Origin: SG8-40 sp050050435
GTDB taxonomy: Bacteria; Pseudomonadota; Gammaproteobacteria; Burkholderiales; Eutrophovitaceae
Direction of reading: 5' to 3'
Assembly: GCA_050050435.1 (NCBI GenBank)
Contig: JASFUE010000039.1
Coordinates: 1-16,215 of the forward strand
DNA: 16,215 bases
How positions within the stretch are numbered: the stretch's first letter is position 1; each line of letters starts with the position of its first letter. The notes under the pieces are model-generated. The model saw nothing but the letters and a program-made list of their open reading frames with translations, did not search any database and was not told the origin of the DNA. Shown here in pieces: positions 1 to 7,654 of this stretch. The translations under genes were made by a program, and so were the position numbers.

Positions 1-1
1 C

Positions 2-616
2 AGTGAGTACTCGCCGGATGCATCCTCGTCGGGCCAGAGGTCGCTGCGTAATCTGTGCCTGTCCTATCTGATGACGCCGGGAGATGAAGCCGCATTCGGG
101 CTGTGTATGGCGCAGTTCGAGAATGCCGACAACATGACCGACACCATGGCAGCGATTGCGGCCCTGGCTGAACACGACACCGAGCAGACACGCCATGCAC
201 TGGAAGACTTTTTCAACCGGTGGTCAGACGAGCCGCTGGTAGTCGACAAATGGCTTGCAGTCCAGGCCGCCTCAAGCCTTCCGGGCACACTGGACAACGT
301 CAAACGGCTGACCCAACACCCCGTTTTCGATATAGGCAATCCCAACAAGGTCTACGCATTGATACGAACCTTCGGCGCGAACCATGTGCGCTTCCATGCC
401 GCTGACGGTTCAGGTTATGCGTTTCTCGCGGAACAAATCATTCGCCTCGATTCGATCAATCCACAAATCGCGGCACGCATTGCGCGATGTTTTGACCGCT
501 GGCGGAAATTTGATCAGCGGCGTCAGGAGCACGCCATGAATGCCCTTGAACGCATTCGCGAAACCGCGGGGCTGTCAGTGGACACCAGCGAAGTGGTGTC
601 GCGCACGTTGAGCTAG
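2..616 (+). CDS. pepN: Aminopeptidase N (PepN-type, M1), C-terminal fragment
   Basis: The gene enters from the left edge in frame and ends at TAG 614-616, so only about the last 204 residues are present. The stretch RSLRNLCLSYLM followed by helical repeats (KWLAVQAASS near the middle, HPVFDIGNPNKVYALIRTF, then FDRWRKFDQRRQEHAMNALERI at the end) is characteristic of the C-terminal all-helical domain of PepN. The catalytic HExxH zinc domain would lie outside the window. PepN is a cytosolic zinc exopeptidase that removes N-terminal residues from peptides in the late stage of protein turnover. The fragment shows no frameshift. The ATG at 71 is internal and not a start. The family assignment is firm; catalytic integrity cannot be judged from here. 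Confidence 0.9.
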   Translation, partial: SEYSPDASSSGQRSLRNLCLSYLMTPGDEAAFGLCMAQFENADNMTDTMAAIAALAEHDTEQTRHALEDFFNRWSDEPLVVDKWLAVQAASSLPGTLDNVKRLTQHPVFDIGNPNKVYALIRTFGANHVRFHAADGSGYAFLAEQIIRLDSINPQIAARIARCFDRWRKFDQRRQEHAMNALERIRETAGLSVDTSEVVSRTLS

Positions 617-632
617 AAACGCGCCTGCCGGC

Positions 633-656
633 GACAGGGCTTCGCTCGGCCTTGTC
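633..656 (+). terminator. Possible terminator hairpin after pepN
   Basis: An 8-bp stem (GACAGGGC with GCCTTGTC, one G-T wobble) around an 8-base loop starts 17 bases after the pepN stop. It is followed by TTCGGG rather than a T-run, so it is not a canonical intrinsic terminator. It could be a weak terminator or an mRNA 3'-end stabilising structure. Confidence 0.3.
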
Positions 657-763
657 TTCGGGCACGTCCAGTAAGCCGTTCCCGGTGAGCCGTGCTAACC
701 AGCCATGCCAGAGCGGTCATTGCAGAGCCGGCAAATATTGCAGCGAGCAAGGAGAAATGATTC

Positions 764-1117
764 ATGCCCGATAATAGCGTCACCATCTACCACAACCCTC
801 GATGCAGCAAGAGCCGCAAGACGTTGGCTTTGCTACAGGAGAACGGGATCGAACCCGACATCGTCGAATACCTGAAAACGCCGCCCGACAAGGCCACGCT
901 GAAAATGCTCGTCAGGAAACTCAGCTTGAGACCCGAGTCTCTCGTTCGCAAGGGCGAGGACACGTTCAAGCAGCACTACGCGGGCAAGACGCTGACCGAT
1001 GACCAGTGGTTCGAGGCGCTCGAAAAATTTCCGATCCTGATCGAACGCCCGATTGTTGTAAAGGGCGAGCGCGCCGTGCTCGGCCGCCCCCCGGAGAATG
1101 TCCTCGAACTGCTCTGA
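764..1117 (+). CDS. arsC: Arsenate reductase, glutaredoxin-dependent (ArsC family)
   Basis: This is a cytosolic thioredoxin-fold enzyme of 117 residues, the usual family length. It is expected to reduce arsenate to arsenite using glutathione and glutaredoxin. The opening TIYHNPRCSKSRKT carries the single catalytic cysteine (Cys14) in the CxKS-like loop. Arginines matching the anion-binding set of ArsC are present at about 62 (LVRKGE), 95 (IERPIV) and 108 (LGRPPE). The ATG start is preceded by an AAGGAGA ribosome site. It is not part of a visible ars operon: the neighbours are pepN upstream and an unrelated convergent gene downstream. Orphan arsC genes of this type are common in proteobacterial cores. 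The related Spx/YffB branch is the alternative, but the complete arginine set favours true ArsC. Confidence 0.9.
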   Translation: MPDNSVTIYHNPRCSKSRKTLALLQENGIEPDIVEYLKTPPDKATLKMLVRKLSLRPESLVRKGEDTFKQHYAGKTLTDDQWFEALEKFPILIERPIVVKGERAVLGRPPENVLELL

Positions 1118-1151
1118 GCCGGTCCCGCCCTGCCTGGTTCCTCTGGCCAAT

Positions 1152-1186
1152 AACAAAAAAATGGCACCCTCCTCAGGGGGGTGCCA
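1152..1186 (-). terminator. Intrinsic terminator of the 1226-1519 gene
   Basis: An 11-bp GC-rich stem (1162-1172 with 1176-1186, one G-T wobble) closes a 3-base loop. On the - strand it is followed directly by seven Ts (1161-1155) and then GTT. It lies about 40 bases past the stop of the small secreted protein gene. On the + strand the stem is followed by ACAAAGC with no T-run, so it does not obviously end arsC transcripts. Confidence 0.85.
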
Positions 1187-1225
1187 CAAAGCAAACAAGG
1201 GGAGAAAGGGAGTATGTAAGTCGGG

Positions 1226-1519
1226 TTACAGGCGTGCGACATTACCGAACGGATCGGCAATCGGGGCAGGCAGTAGGCACGAAAAATCGGAGATGGCCGC
1301 AAACGGCTCGTGCGAACGTGCCTGTATGGCCCCTTCAGATTGCAGTGCAACGCCCAAATCGCAGAATTTCCGATTGTCCAGGCGCTCTTCAAACTGCTGT
1401 TCCAAGCGCTGCCCGAAGTCTCCCACCGTATTCGGCGCCGGGGCGACTTTGGCCTGGACGACGTTACCACCGAACGCCAGCCATACGGCGATCATCAGAA
1501 CGATGGAACGAATAAACAT
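1226..1519 (-). CDS. Small secreted protein of unknown family, two cysteines
   Basis: The 97-residue product is not recognised. Residues 1-23 form a clear Sec signal peptide: a basic start (MFIR), a hydrophobic core and a VQA cleavage site before KVAPAPN. The mature part is about 74 residues, with a charged, probably helical stretch (FGQRLEQQFEERL) and two cysteines at about 53 and 81 that could form a disulfide in the periplasm. The start was set at 1519 rather than at an in-frame ATG nine codons upstream, because an AAGGAGA site sits just before it and the signal peptide begins there. It is monocistronic: its own strong terminator follows, and the Crp-type regulator gene upstream on the same strand is 172 bases away. 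Confidence 0.7.
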   Translation of the reverse strand: MFIRSIVLMIAVWLAFGGNVVQAKVAPAPNTVGDFGQRLEQQFEERLDNRKFCDLGVALQSEGAIQARSHEPFAAISDFSCLLPAPIADPFGNVARL

Positions 1520-1621
1520 GGTTGTCTCCTTGTGTTCGACTGCCACACGACGGTGTGACTAATGCTGACAAGGTTAGACGTCCGGCCCTGGCGATTCGAT
1601 GCAGTTGTACGCTCCGGAAAT

Positions 1622-1636
1622 GTGCGAAATTCACAC
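1622..1636. promoter_or_regulatory. Crp-like inverted repeat upstream of the secreted protein gene
   Basis: GTGCGAA-A-TTCACAC is a 15-bp dyad with one mismatched pair. Its TGTG...CACA character resembles Crp/Fnr-family operators, although the spacing is one base shorter than the E. coli Crp consensus. It lies about 100 bases before the secreted protein start and 56 bases past the end of the Crp-type regulator gene. A binding site for that regulator is a guess. Confidence 0.3.
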
Positions 1637-1691
1637 TTCGGGCCGGTGAAAAGAAGCAATCAAGGGTTAGACGGGGGCGCCCACCTCGCGG

Positions 1692-2336
1692 CTACCAGTT
1701 CGCCGGGATTTTCTTGAGAATCGTGATACGCCTGGACTTGATGGAGAGATAACCACCTTCGGTCAGGTCGTGCATGATCCGGCTGACCATTTCCCGCGAA
1801 GCGCCAATGCGGTTGGCCAGGTCCTGCTGGGTGAGCCGCTGATCGATTACCAGTTGCCCCTCCTGTTCCTCGGCCAGCATATACAGGGTTTTTACCAGAC
1901 GCCCGAATACATCGAGCAGCGCCATGGTGCGCACGTTCTCGGTCAGGATACGAACGCGCTTGGCGAGGCCATGGAGCAGCGAAAAACCGATGTCGGGATC
2001 TTCGACAATCGCTTCGCGTAACTGGGATTTTGTAATGATCATGACTTTGCATTGCTCCAGCGCCATGATCGACGCCGATCTGGGTTCGTCGTCAAATAAT
2101 GCGAGATCGCCAAAATATTCCCCTGGCCCCTGCGTCGAAAGCACAACCTCCTTGCCGTTTTCGTCACTGAGAAAGGCCTTGACCGACCCCGACTGAATGA
2201 CAAACAGGGAGTTCCCTTCGTCACCTTCGTTCACGATGATCGCGCCCTTAGGATATGTGCGCACTGCGGCACGGTTGGTCAACAGTCCGATTTGCTCGTC
2301 AGAAAGACCTTCGAACCCACCGACATCCTTCAGCAT
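1692..2336 (-). CDS. Crp/Fnr-family transcriptional regulator
   Basis: A 214-residue cytosolic DNA-binding regulator of normal family length. Residues 10-110 form a cyclic-nucleotide-binding-type beta barrel, with the signature FGDLALFDDEPRSA at about 75-88. The Arg-Ser pair that contacts phosphate in Crp is kept, but Asp replaces the usual Glu of the GEL motif. The long dimerisation helix spans about 118-150. A winged helix-turn-helix follows at about 167-192 (LTQQDLANRIGASREMVSRIM). There is one cysteine only (about 96) and no N-terminal cluster, so it cannot hold an FNR-type 4Fe-4S centre. A strong AAGGAGG site precedes the ATG. It sits immediately downstream of the bacteriohemerythrin gene with an 89-bp gap. 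The ligand and targets are unknown; cAMP or another effector is possible. Confidence 0.88.
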   Translation of the reverse strand: MLKDVGGFEGLSDEQIGLLTNRAAVRTYPKGAIIVNEGDEGNSLFVIQSGSVKAFLSDENGKEVVLSTQGPGEYFGDLALFDDEPRSASIMALEQCKVMIITKSQLREAIVEDPDIGFSLLHGLAKRVRILTENVRTMALLDVFGRLVKTLYMLAEEQEGQLVIDQRLTQQDLANRIGASREMVSRIMHDLTEGGYLSIKSRRITILKKIPANW

Positions 2337-2425
2337 GTCGCCTCCTTTTCTACCGCAGCGTTTTCCACCATGGCCCTTCCCGTCGGACTCTCTTCCACCG
2401 TACTACCCGAGGGCAAGGCAACCGG

Positions 2426-2836
2426 TTATTCCTTCCCTGGCGTTGGAACATATCCCTGCTCCTTGATGTACTGCACGAGGACCAGGTCCATGCTGGCCGC
2501 ATGATTGGCGAACCACTCGGCAACACCTTGCGCAAGAATCTTGCCGTACCTGGCGTCGCCTTCTGCGGTTCGGCGGCGAACCTCTCTGCTGATTTCCATC
2601 ACACCCTCATGCTCGCCGACATGACAGTGCAGCGGCGGGAAAGCCAGCTCCTCCATCCAGCGCTGTTCCTGTGCGAAATGGGCTTCCGTATGCGAAATAA
2701 ATTCATCGAGAACAGACAACAACTGATCATCAGGAGCGTCGTACACCCGGTTCAACAGATCAACGAATTCCTTATGGGTATCATCGATAACACCCGAATC
2801 CAGAGCCAGTTCGTTACGCCACTCCATTACCGGCAT
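2426..2836 (-). CDS. Bacteriohemerythrin, O2-binding di-iron protein
   Basis: A single-domain hemerythrin of 136 residues, expected to be a soluble four-helix bundle that binds O2 reversibly at a di-iron site. All seven expected ligands are present in order: His21 (DDTHKEF), His53 and Glu57 (HFAQEQ), His72 and His76 (HCHVGEHEG), His112 and Asp117 (FANHAASMD). The hallmark N-terminal EWRNELALDSGVIDD matches the family opening W-x-x-x-L-x-x-x-x-x-x-I-D. The ATG has a GGAGA site upstream. No fused signalling domain is present, so an O2 carrier, buffer or scavenger role is likelier than a chemoreceptor role. It lies 109 bp downstream of korB on the same strand, which may mean O2 protection of that iron-sulfur enzyme, but this is inference. 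Confidence 0.9.
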   Translation of the reverse strand: MPVMEWRNELALDSGVIDDTHKEFVDLLNRVYDAPDDQLLSVLDEFISHTEAHFAQEQRWMEELAFPPLHCHVGEHEGVMEISREVRRRTAEGDARYGKILAQGVAEWFANHAASMDLVLVQYIKEQGYVPTPGKE

Positions 2837-2945
2837 TGCTTGTCTCCAAAAATTTCGTACCGTAGATTTATTCTGTGCGCCGCTTATTGCGCCATCTGCA
2901 CATTAGTGCGCGCGACACGCATCGTCATGTTCCCCTGAAATACTC

Positions 2946-4001
2946 TTATCTGTGGGTCGCGTTGTACTTGTCCAATGCTGCCGAGCCAGGACAGAGCTCT
3001 TTTTCGGTCAATTTATTGAACGGCGTCGTCTGTGTATTGAGGTTCACGTGCAAGTCGTCTGGCTCTGGATCCACATGCAAGACCCCGGTGACAATTTCTC
3101 CGGCCGCCTTGGATTTTTGCAGATGATGCATGGCCGCGATCCGGTCATGCACATCGTATTCGTCAGAGATCTTGCGCAATAACAGTACCGAGCCATCGTG
3201 CTGGGTAACTTCCTCGACCTCACCCGGCTGATAGTCGACCGTAATGGCCTCGCGCGGCAACATCACATCGAGCTTGTTAACCGCCTCGTTGTGCTCGCGC
3301 ACATAGTCGAATCCCTTCGTTGACCCTGGGTGGTTGTTAAAAGCGATACATGGCGAAATGCAATCAATGAATGCCGCCCCGCGATGTACGATCGCCCCCT
3401 TGATTAATGGCACCAGCTGCGCCTTGTCACCGGCGAATCCTCGCGCCACGTAGGTTGCCCCCAGCTCCATCGCCAGCATCACCATATCCACCGCAGCATC
3501 GCGATTGGTGACCCCCTTTTTGCTCTTGGTACCCCGGTCGGCTGTGGCGGAGAACTGTCCCTTGGTCAGGCCGTAGACGCCATTGTTCTCGACGATGTAA
3601 ACCATATTCACGCCGCGCCGGATGCTGTGCGCGAACTGGCCAAGTCCGATGGAGGCCGAGTCGCCATCACCGGAGATGCCGAGATATATCAAGTCACGAT
3701 TCGCCAGGTTGGCGCCAGTGAGCACCGAGGGCATGCGTCCGTGCACACTGTTAAATCCGTGCGAATTTCCAAGAAAATAAGTCGGCGTTTTCGACGAACA
3801 GCCAATTCCGGATAGCTTGGCAATGCGGTGCGGAGGCAGATTGAGCTCAAAACATGCCTGAATAATCGCGGCACTGATCGAATCGTGTCCACATCCTGCG
3901 CATAGGGTCGAGACCGCACCTTCATAATCGCGATGCGTGAAACCGAACTTGTTGGTTTTCAGGTGCGGATGTTTCAGGCGTGGCTTTGCCAGATAAGTCA
4001 T
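2946..4001 (-). CDS. korB: 2-oxoacid:acceptor oxidoreductase beta subunit (KorB-like)
   Basis: This is the thiamine-diphosphate-binding catalytic subunit, 351 residues, of a 2-oxoglutarate (or related 2-oxoacid) oxidoreductase. With KorA it decarboxylates the 2-oxoacid to acyl-CoA and passes electrons to low-potential carriers, reversibly. The ThDP/Mg motif GDGDSASIGLGQF...ENNGVYGLTKGQ lies at about 110-150. Cysteines expected to bind the 4Fe-4S cluster are seen in LCAGCGHD (34, 37), GIGCSS (about 68) and CISPC (about 212). The start ATG overlaps the korA stop in an ATGA arrangement, so translation is coupled. The extended C-terminal part (about 280-351) is longer than in the short archaeal beta subunits. 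Substrate preference for 2-oxoglutarate comes from similarity and operon context, not from a proven residue. Confidence 0.88.
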   Translation of the reverse strand: MTYLAKPRLKHPHLKTNKFGFTHRDYEGAVSTLCAGCGHDSISAAIIQACFELNLPPHRIAKLSGIGCSSKTPTYFLGNSHGFNSVHGRMPSVLTGANLANRDLIYLGISGDGDSASIGLGQFAHSIRRGVNMVYIVENNGVYGLTKGQFSATADRGTKSKKGVTNRDAAVDMVMLAMELGATYVARGFAGDKAQLVPLIKGAIVHRGAAFIDCISPCIAFNNHPGSTKGFDYVREHNEAVNKLDVMLPREAITVDYQPGEVEEVTQHDGSVLLLRKISDEYDVHDRIAAMHHLQKSKAAGEIVTGVLHVDPEPDDLHVNLNTQTTPFNKLTEKELCPGSAALDKYNATHR

Positions 4002-5851
4002 GAACGCACGTCCTTCACGGAGTTACTACGTTTTTTCGGCTTTGCTTTCAATGCTGCAATATCAGTGGAGATTTCCTGCATGATGTAGCGGGCGGTAATT
4101 GGCGTTCCGTCGTAATGCAACACGGAGAGCAATTTGGCAGGATCGAGAGCACACTCGTTGATCAACAGAAACCGCAGTTGTGCATCGCGGTTTTGCTCGA
4201 CCACAAAAACCCGGTCATGCTCGCCGATAAAATCCATCACCTCGTCACCAAACGGGAATGCCCGGATGCGCATCGCATCCAGGTGCAAGCCTTCATTCTC
4301 CAGGTAATCGAGCGCTTCACTCATCGCCGGGCTGGTCGAGCCGTAACAAATCACGCCCAGCGAAGTGTTCTGCGACGCCTTTCGAATTACCGGTTTTGGA
4401 AGAATCAATCGGCCCGTGTCGAACTTGCGCAACAACCTTTGCATGTTATCGCGATAATCAGGTCCCGCTTCGCTGTAACGCGCGTAACGATCCTTGCTCG
4501 TTCCGCGGGTGAAGAATGCCCCTCGCGTCGCATGCGTTCCGGGATAGGTACGATAGGTGATCCCGTCGCCGTCCACGTCGAGATAGCGGCCGAATTCGGT
4601 ACCCGCCTCGAGTTCGTCATGGTTGATGACCTTGCCCCGGTCATACGTGCGCGAATCGTCCCACACCAACGGCTCACAAAGCCGCTCGTTCATGCCGATG
4701 TCCAGATCCGAGAGCACGAAAACAGGTGTTTGCAGGCGCTCTGCGTAGTCGAACGCGCTGGCGGCGAACTCGAAGCACTCGTGCGGGTCCTCCGGGAACA
4801 GCATCACGTGCTTGGTGTCACCGTGCGAAGCGTAGGCGCATGAGAGCAAATCAGATTGCTGCGTCCGGGTGGGCATTCCGGTCGATGGGCCGCCGCGCTG
4901 TACGTCGAAAATCACCGCCGGGATCTCGGCAAAATAGGCCAGGCCGATAAATTCCTGCATCAATGATATTCCCGGCCCGGAGGTACACGTGAAGGCACGC
5001 GCGCCATTCCAGCTTGCGCCGATAACCATGCCAATGGACGCAAGCTCGTCTTCAGCCTGAATGATTGCATACCGGTTCTTGCCTGATTCACGATCACTGC
5101 GGTACTTGCGGCAGTAGCGTTGAAACGCCTCAGCCAGGCTCGAGGACGGTGTAATCGGATACCACGCGGCGACGGTTGCTCCGCCGAATACACATCCCAG
5201 CGCAGCCGCCGAATTGCCGTCGACAAAAATTCTTTCGCCGATGCGATCGCATCGATGCACCTGCAACTCGCTCGGGCATTCGAAGGTTTCGCACGTGTAC
5301 GAGTGCCCCAAGTGCAACGCCTGGATATTCGGCGCGATCAGCGAATCCTTGCCCGAGAACTGCTCCCTGATGAGCTTTTCCATCTCGGCCAAATCGATTC
5401 CAAGCAGCGCACCGAGTGCGCCAACGTAAACCATGTTGCGGAATAGCTGCCGTTGCCGCGGATCGGAATACTCACGATTGCAAAGTTCGGTAAGCGGAAC
5501 CCCCACGACCTTGATGTCATCGCGAAACCTGGATGACGGCATCGCTTTGGTGGAGTCGTAGAGCAGATACCCGCCAGGTTCGATTCCGAGCAGATCCTTG
5601 TCCCACGTTTGCGGATTCATCGCCACCATCAGGTCAACACCGCCTCGCGCCCCGAGGTAACCCGCCTCCGAGACGCGCACTTCATACCAGGTCGGCAAAC
5701 CCTGAATATTGGACGGAAAAATGTTGCGCGGACTGACGGGAACCCCCATGCGCAATATCGACTTGGCGAAGAGCTGATTGGCCGAAGCCGAACCCGAACC
5801 GTTTACATTGGCGAACTTGATAACGAAGTCATTTACTTTCGGCTGCGACAT
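3998..5851 (-). CDS. korA: 2-oxoacid:acceptor oxidoreductase, fused gamma-alpha subunit (KorA-like)
   Basis: A 617-residue protein combining the gamma domain (about 1-190, beginning FVIKFANVNGSGSASANQLF, with EAGYLGARGGVD and IKVVGVPLTEL) and the alpha domain (about 210-600, with AAWYPITPSSSLAEAF, EDELASIGMVIGASW and TCTSGPGISLMQEF). This gamma-alpha fusion is typical of KorA-type enzymes, which work as a heterodimer with KorB. No ferredoxin-like CxxCxxCxxxC domain is present, which fits an external electron-transfer subunit, supplied by the upstream gene. The start was set at ATG 5851 (MSQPKVNDFV), not at the ATG 31 codons upstream, because conserved sequence begins here and the extra segment lies inside the upstream gene. 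It overlaps that gene by 19 bp and korB by 4 bp. Confidence 0.88.
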   Translation of the reverse strand: MSQPKVNDFVIKFANVNGSGSASANQLFAKSILRMGVPVSPRNIFPSNIQGLPTWYEVRVSEAGYLGARGGVDLMVAMNPQTWDKDLLGIEPGGYLLYDSTKAMPSSRFRDDIKVVGVPLTELCNREYSDPRQRQLFRNMVYVGALGALLGIDLAEMEKLIREQFSGKDSLIAPNIQALHLGHSYTCETFECPSELQVHRCDRIGERIFVDGNSAAALGCVFGGATVAAWYPITPSSSLAEAFQRYCRKYRSDRESGKNRYAIIQAEDELASIGMVIGASWNGARAFTCTSGPGISLMQEFIGLAYFAEIPAVIFDVQRGGPSTGMPTRTQQSDLLSCAYASHGDTKHVMLFPEDPHECFEFAASAFDYAERLQTPVFVLSDLDIGMNERLCEPLVWDDSRTYDRGKVINHDELEAGTEFGRYLDVDGDGITYRTYPGTHATRGAFFTRGTSKDRYARYSEAGPDYRDNMQRLLRKFDTGRLILPKPVIRKASQNTSLGVICYGSTSPAMSEALDYLENEGLHLDAMRIRAFPFGDEVMDFIGEHDRVFVVEQNRDAQLRFLLINECALDPAKLLSVLHYDGTPITARYIMQEISTDIAALKAKPKKRSNSVKDVRS

Positions 5852-7641
5852 GCTGGCCCCGCATGAGTCATTTCGAGCAAGAATTTGCGCATATCCCATG
5901 CGCCGGTCGGGCAACGTTCCGCACACAGGCCGCAATGGAGGCACACGTCTTCATCCTTGACCATGATGCGCCCGGTCTTGAGCGCTCCGGCGACATACAG
6001 GTCCTGCGATGTATTTTCGGCCGGCACATTGAGGCGGGCACGCAATTCCTCTTCCTCGCCATCGCTTGTAAACGTGATGCAATCCATCGGGCAGATATCG
6101 ACGCAGGCATCGCACTCGATACACAGCGGTGAGGAAAACACGGTCTGTACGTCACAGTTCAGGCAGCGTTGCGCCTCTTCGAAAGCAAGTTTCTGGTCAA
6201 AACCAAGCTCAACTTCAATATTGATATTCTTGAGCGCTACTTTTTGTTCCCGCAGCGGCACCTTGTGGCGTAACTCATTGGAAATATCGTTGTCATAGGT
6301 CCACTCGTGAATACCCATTTTCTGGCTGATCAGATTTACCATCGGCGCTGGCCGGGTCCCGGTATCTTCACCGTTGCAAAGACGATCGATTGATATCGCC
6401 GCTTCGTGCCCGTGGGCCACGGCCCAGATAATGTTCTTGGGTCCGAATGCAGCGTCCCCGCCGAAAAAGACGCCGGGTAGCGAACTCTGAAAGGTTGCGT
6501 TGCCGACCACCGGCATTCCCGAGTCATTGAACTCGATGCCACAATCGCGCTCGATCCACGAAAACGCATTCTCCTGCCCGACTGCAATGAGCACGTCGTC
6601 GCACTCGAACTGCTCATCGGGCTCTCCGGTTGGCATCAGTTGGCGTCGACCGCGCGCGTCGTAGACCGCCTGAACTTTCTCGAAAATCACCCCGGTGAGC
6701 TTGCCCCCGTCATGGACGAACTGCTTGGGGACCAGGTAATTGAGAATGGGGATACCTTCGTGCATGGCGTCCTCCTTCTCCCACGGGCTTGCTTTCATTT
6801 CGTCGAATCCACTGCGCACGATCACCTTGACGTCGGCACCACCCAGACGGCGTGAGGTGCGGCAGCAATCCATAGCGGTGTTTCCACCGCCCAGAACGAT
6901 GACCCGCTTACCGATCTTGCTGACGTGTCCGAACGACACCGATGACAACCAGTCAATACCGATGTGGATATTCTTCGCTGCCTCTTTGCGCCCCGGAACA
7001 TCCAGATCGCGCCCGCGCGGCGCCCCGGTACCAACGAAGATCGCGTCGTAGCCTTCCTCGAGCAGCTTCTTCATGCTGTTGATTCTGACACCGCCCCGAA
7101 ACACGACGCCCCGGTCAAGGACATAGCCGACTTCCTCGTCGATGACTTCAACTGGAAGCCTGAAACGCGGAATCTGGCTGCGAATCATGCCGCCGGCAAG
7201 CGGGTCCTGATCAAACACCGTTACCTCATAACCCAATGGCGCAAGATCGCGTGCCACTGTCAGCGAAGCCGGGCCTGCACCGATACATGCGATGCGTCTT
7301 CCGTTCTTCTGCGATGGCGCTGCGGGCAGGCGCTGTGCGATGTCCCCCTTGCTGTCTGCCGCGACCCGTTTGAGCCGGCAAATCGCCACCGGTTCAGGTT
7401 TGTCCAGATTGCGCTCTTCCACGCGCAGCCTGCGGCACGCAGGTTCGCAGGGGCGATCACAGGTACGCCCGAGAATCCCCGGAAACACATTGGACGTCCA
7501 GTTGACCATGTAGGCGTCGTCGTAACGCCCCGCGGCAATCATGCGAATATATTCGGGAACGGGAGTATGTGCGGGGCAGGCCCACTGACAATCCACGACT
7601 TTGTGGAAATAGTCGGGTACAGCAATGTCTGTGGGCTTCAA
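5833..7641 (-). CDS. FAD/NAD(P)-dependent oxidoreductase with ferredoxin domains (KorC/GltD-like)
   Basis: A 602-residue electron-transfer subunit. The N-terminal GltD-like cluster region has CQWACPAHTP and TCDRPCEPACRR (within about the first 75 residues). The FAD Rossmann motif IGAGPASLTVARDL follows at about 120, and the NAD(P)H motif LGGGNTAMDCCR at about 250. The FAD-closing GVFFGGDAAFGP lies at about 390. Near the C-terminus are two complete 4Fe-4S ferredoxin motifs, CIECDACVDICP and CLHCGLCAERCP. It probably shuttles electrons between NADP(H) and the KorAB iron-sulfur centre, as KorC does in the 2-oxoglutarate:NADP+ oxidoreductase of Azoarcus. It is first in the operon and overlaps korA by 19 bp. 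TTG 7641 was chosen as the start because a perfect GGAGG lies 8 bases before it; the in-frame GTGs at 7656 and 7650 flank or overlap that site. Confidence 0.85.
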   Translation of the reverse strand: MKPTDIAVPDYFHKVVDCQWACPAHTPVPEYIRMIAAGRYDDAYMVNWTSNVFPGILGRTCDRPCEPACRRLRVEERNLDKPEPVAICRLKRVAADSKGDIAQRLPAAPSQKNGRRIACIGAGPASLTVARDLAPLGYEVTVFDQDPLAGGMIRSQIPRFRLPVEVIDEEVGYVLDRGVVFRGGVRINSMKKLLEEGYDAIFVGTGAPRGRDLDVPGRKEAAKNIHIGIDWLSSVSFGHVSKIGKRVIVLGGGNTAMDCCRTSRRLGGADVKVIVRSGFDEMKASPWEKEDAMHEGIPILNYLVPKQFVHDGGKLTGVIFEKVQAVYDARGRRQLMPTGEPDEQFECDDVLIAVGQENAFSWIERDCGIEFNDSGMPVVGNATFQSSLPGVFFGGDAAFGPKNIIWAVAHGHEAAISIDRLCNGEDTGTRPAPMVNLISQKMGIHEWTYDNDISNELRHKVPLREQKVALKNINIEVELGFDQKLAFEEAQRCLNCDVQTVFSSPLCIECDACVDICPMDCITFTSDGEEEELRARLNVPAENTSQDLYVAGALKTGRIMVKDEDVCLHCGLCAERCPTGAWDMRKFLLEMTHAGPACRSRK

Positions 7642-7647
7642 CTTACA

Positions 7648-7654
7648 CACCTCC
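7648..7654 (-). promoter_or_regulatory. Shine-Dalgarno site deciding a TTG start of the KorC-like gene
   Basis: On the - strand GGAGGTG (7654-7648) sits 8 bases ahead of TTG 7641-7639, which begins MKPTDIAVPDYF. The longer reading from GTG 7656 would put the ribosome site inside the coding sequence and has no comparable site of its own. Confidence 0.65.

Noticed and set aside
1162..1186. Bidirectional terminator also serving arsC
   Set aside because: The + strand side of the stem is followed by ACAAAGC with no T-run, so only the - strand direction is supported.
2255..2938. 227-codon + strand frame
   Set aside because: Antisense to the bacteriohemerythrin and the start of the Crp-type regulator, both of which have complete family motifs.
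2837..2945. FNR or Crp box upstream of the bacteriohemerythrin gene
   Set aside because: No TTGAT-N4-ATCAA or TGTGA-N6-TCACA match; only short GC-rich repeats such as GCAC-ATTA-GTGC are present.
4115..4843. 242-codon + strand frame
   Set aside because: Lies wholly antisense to the well-supported korA gene and has no recognisable domain.
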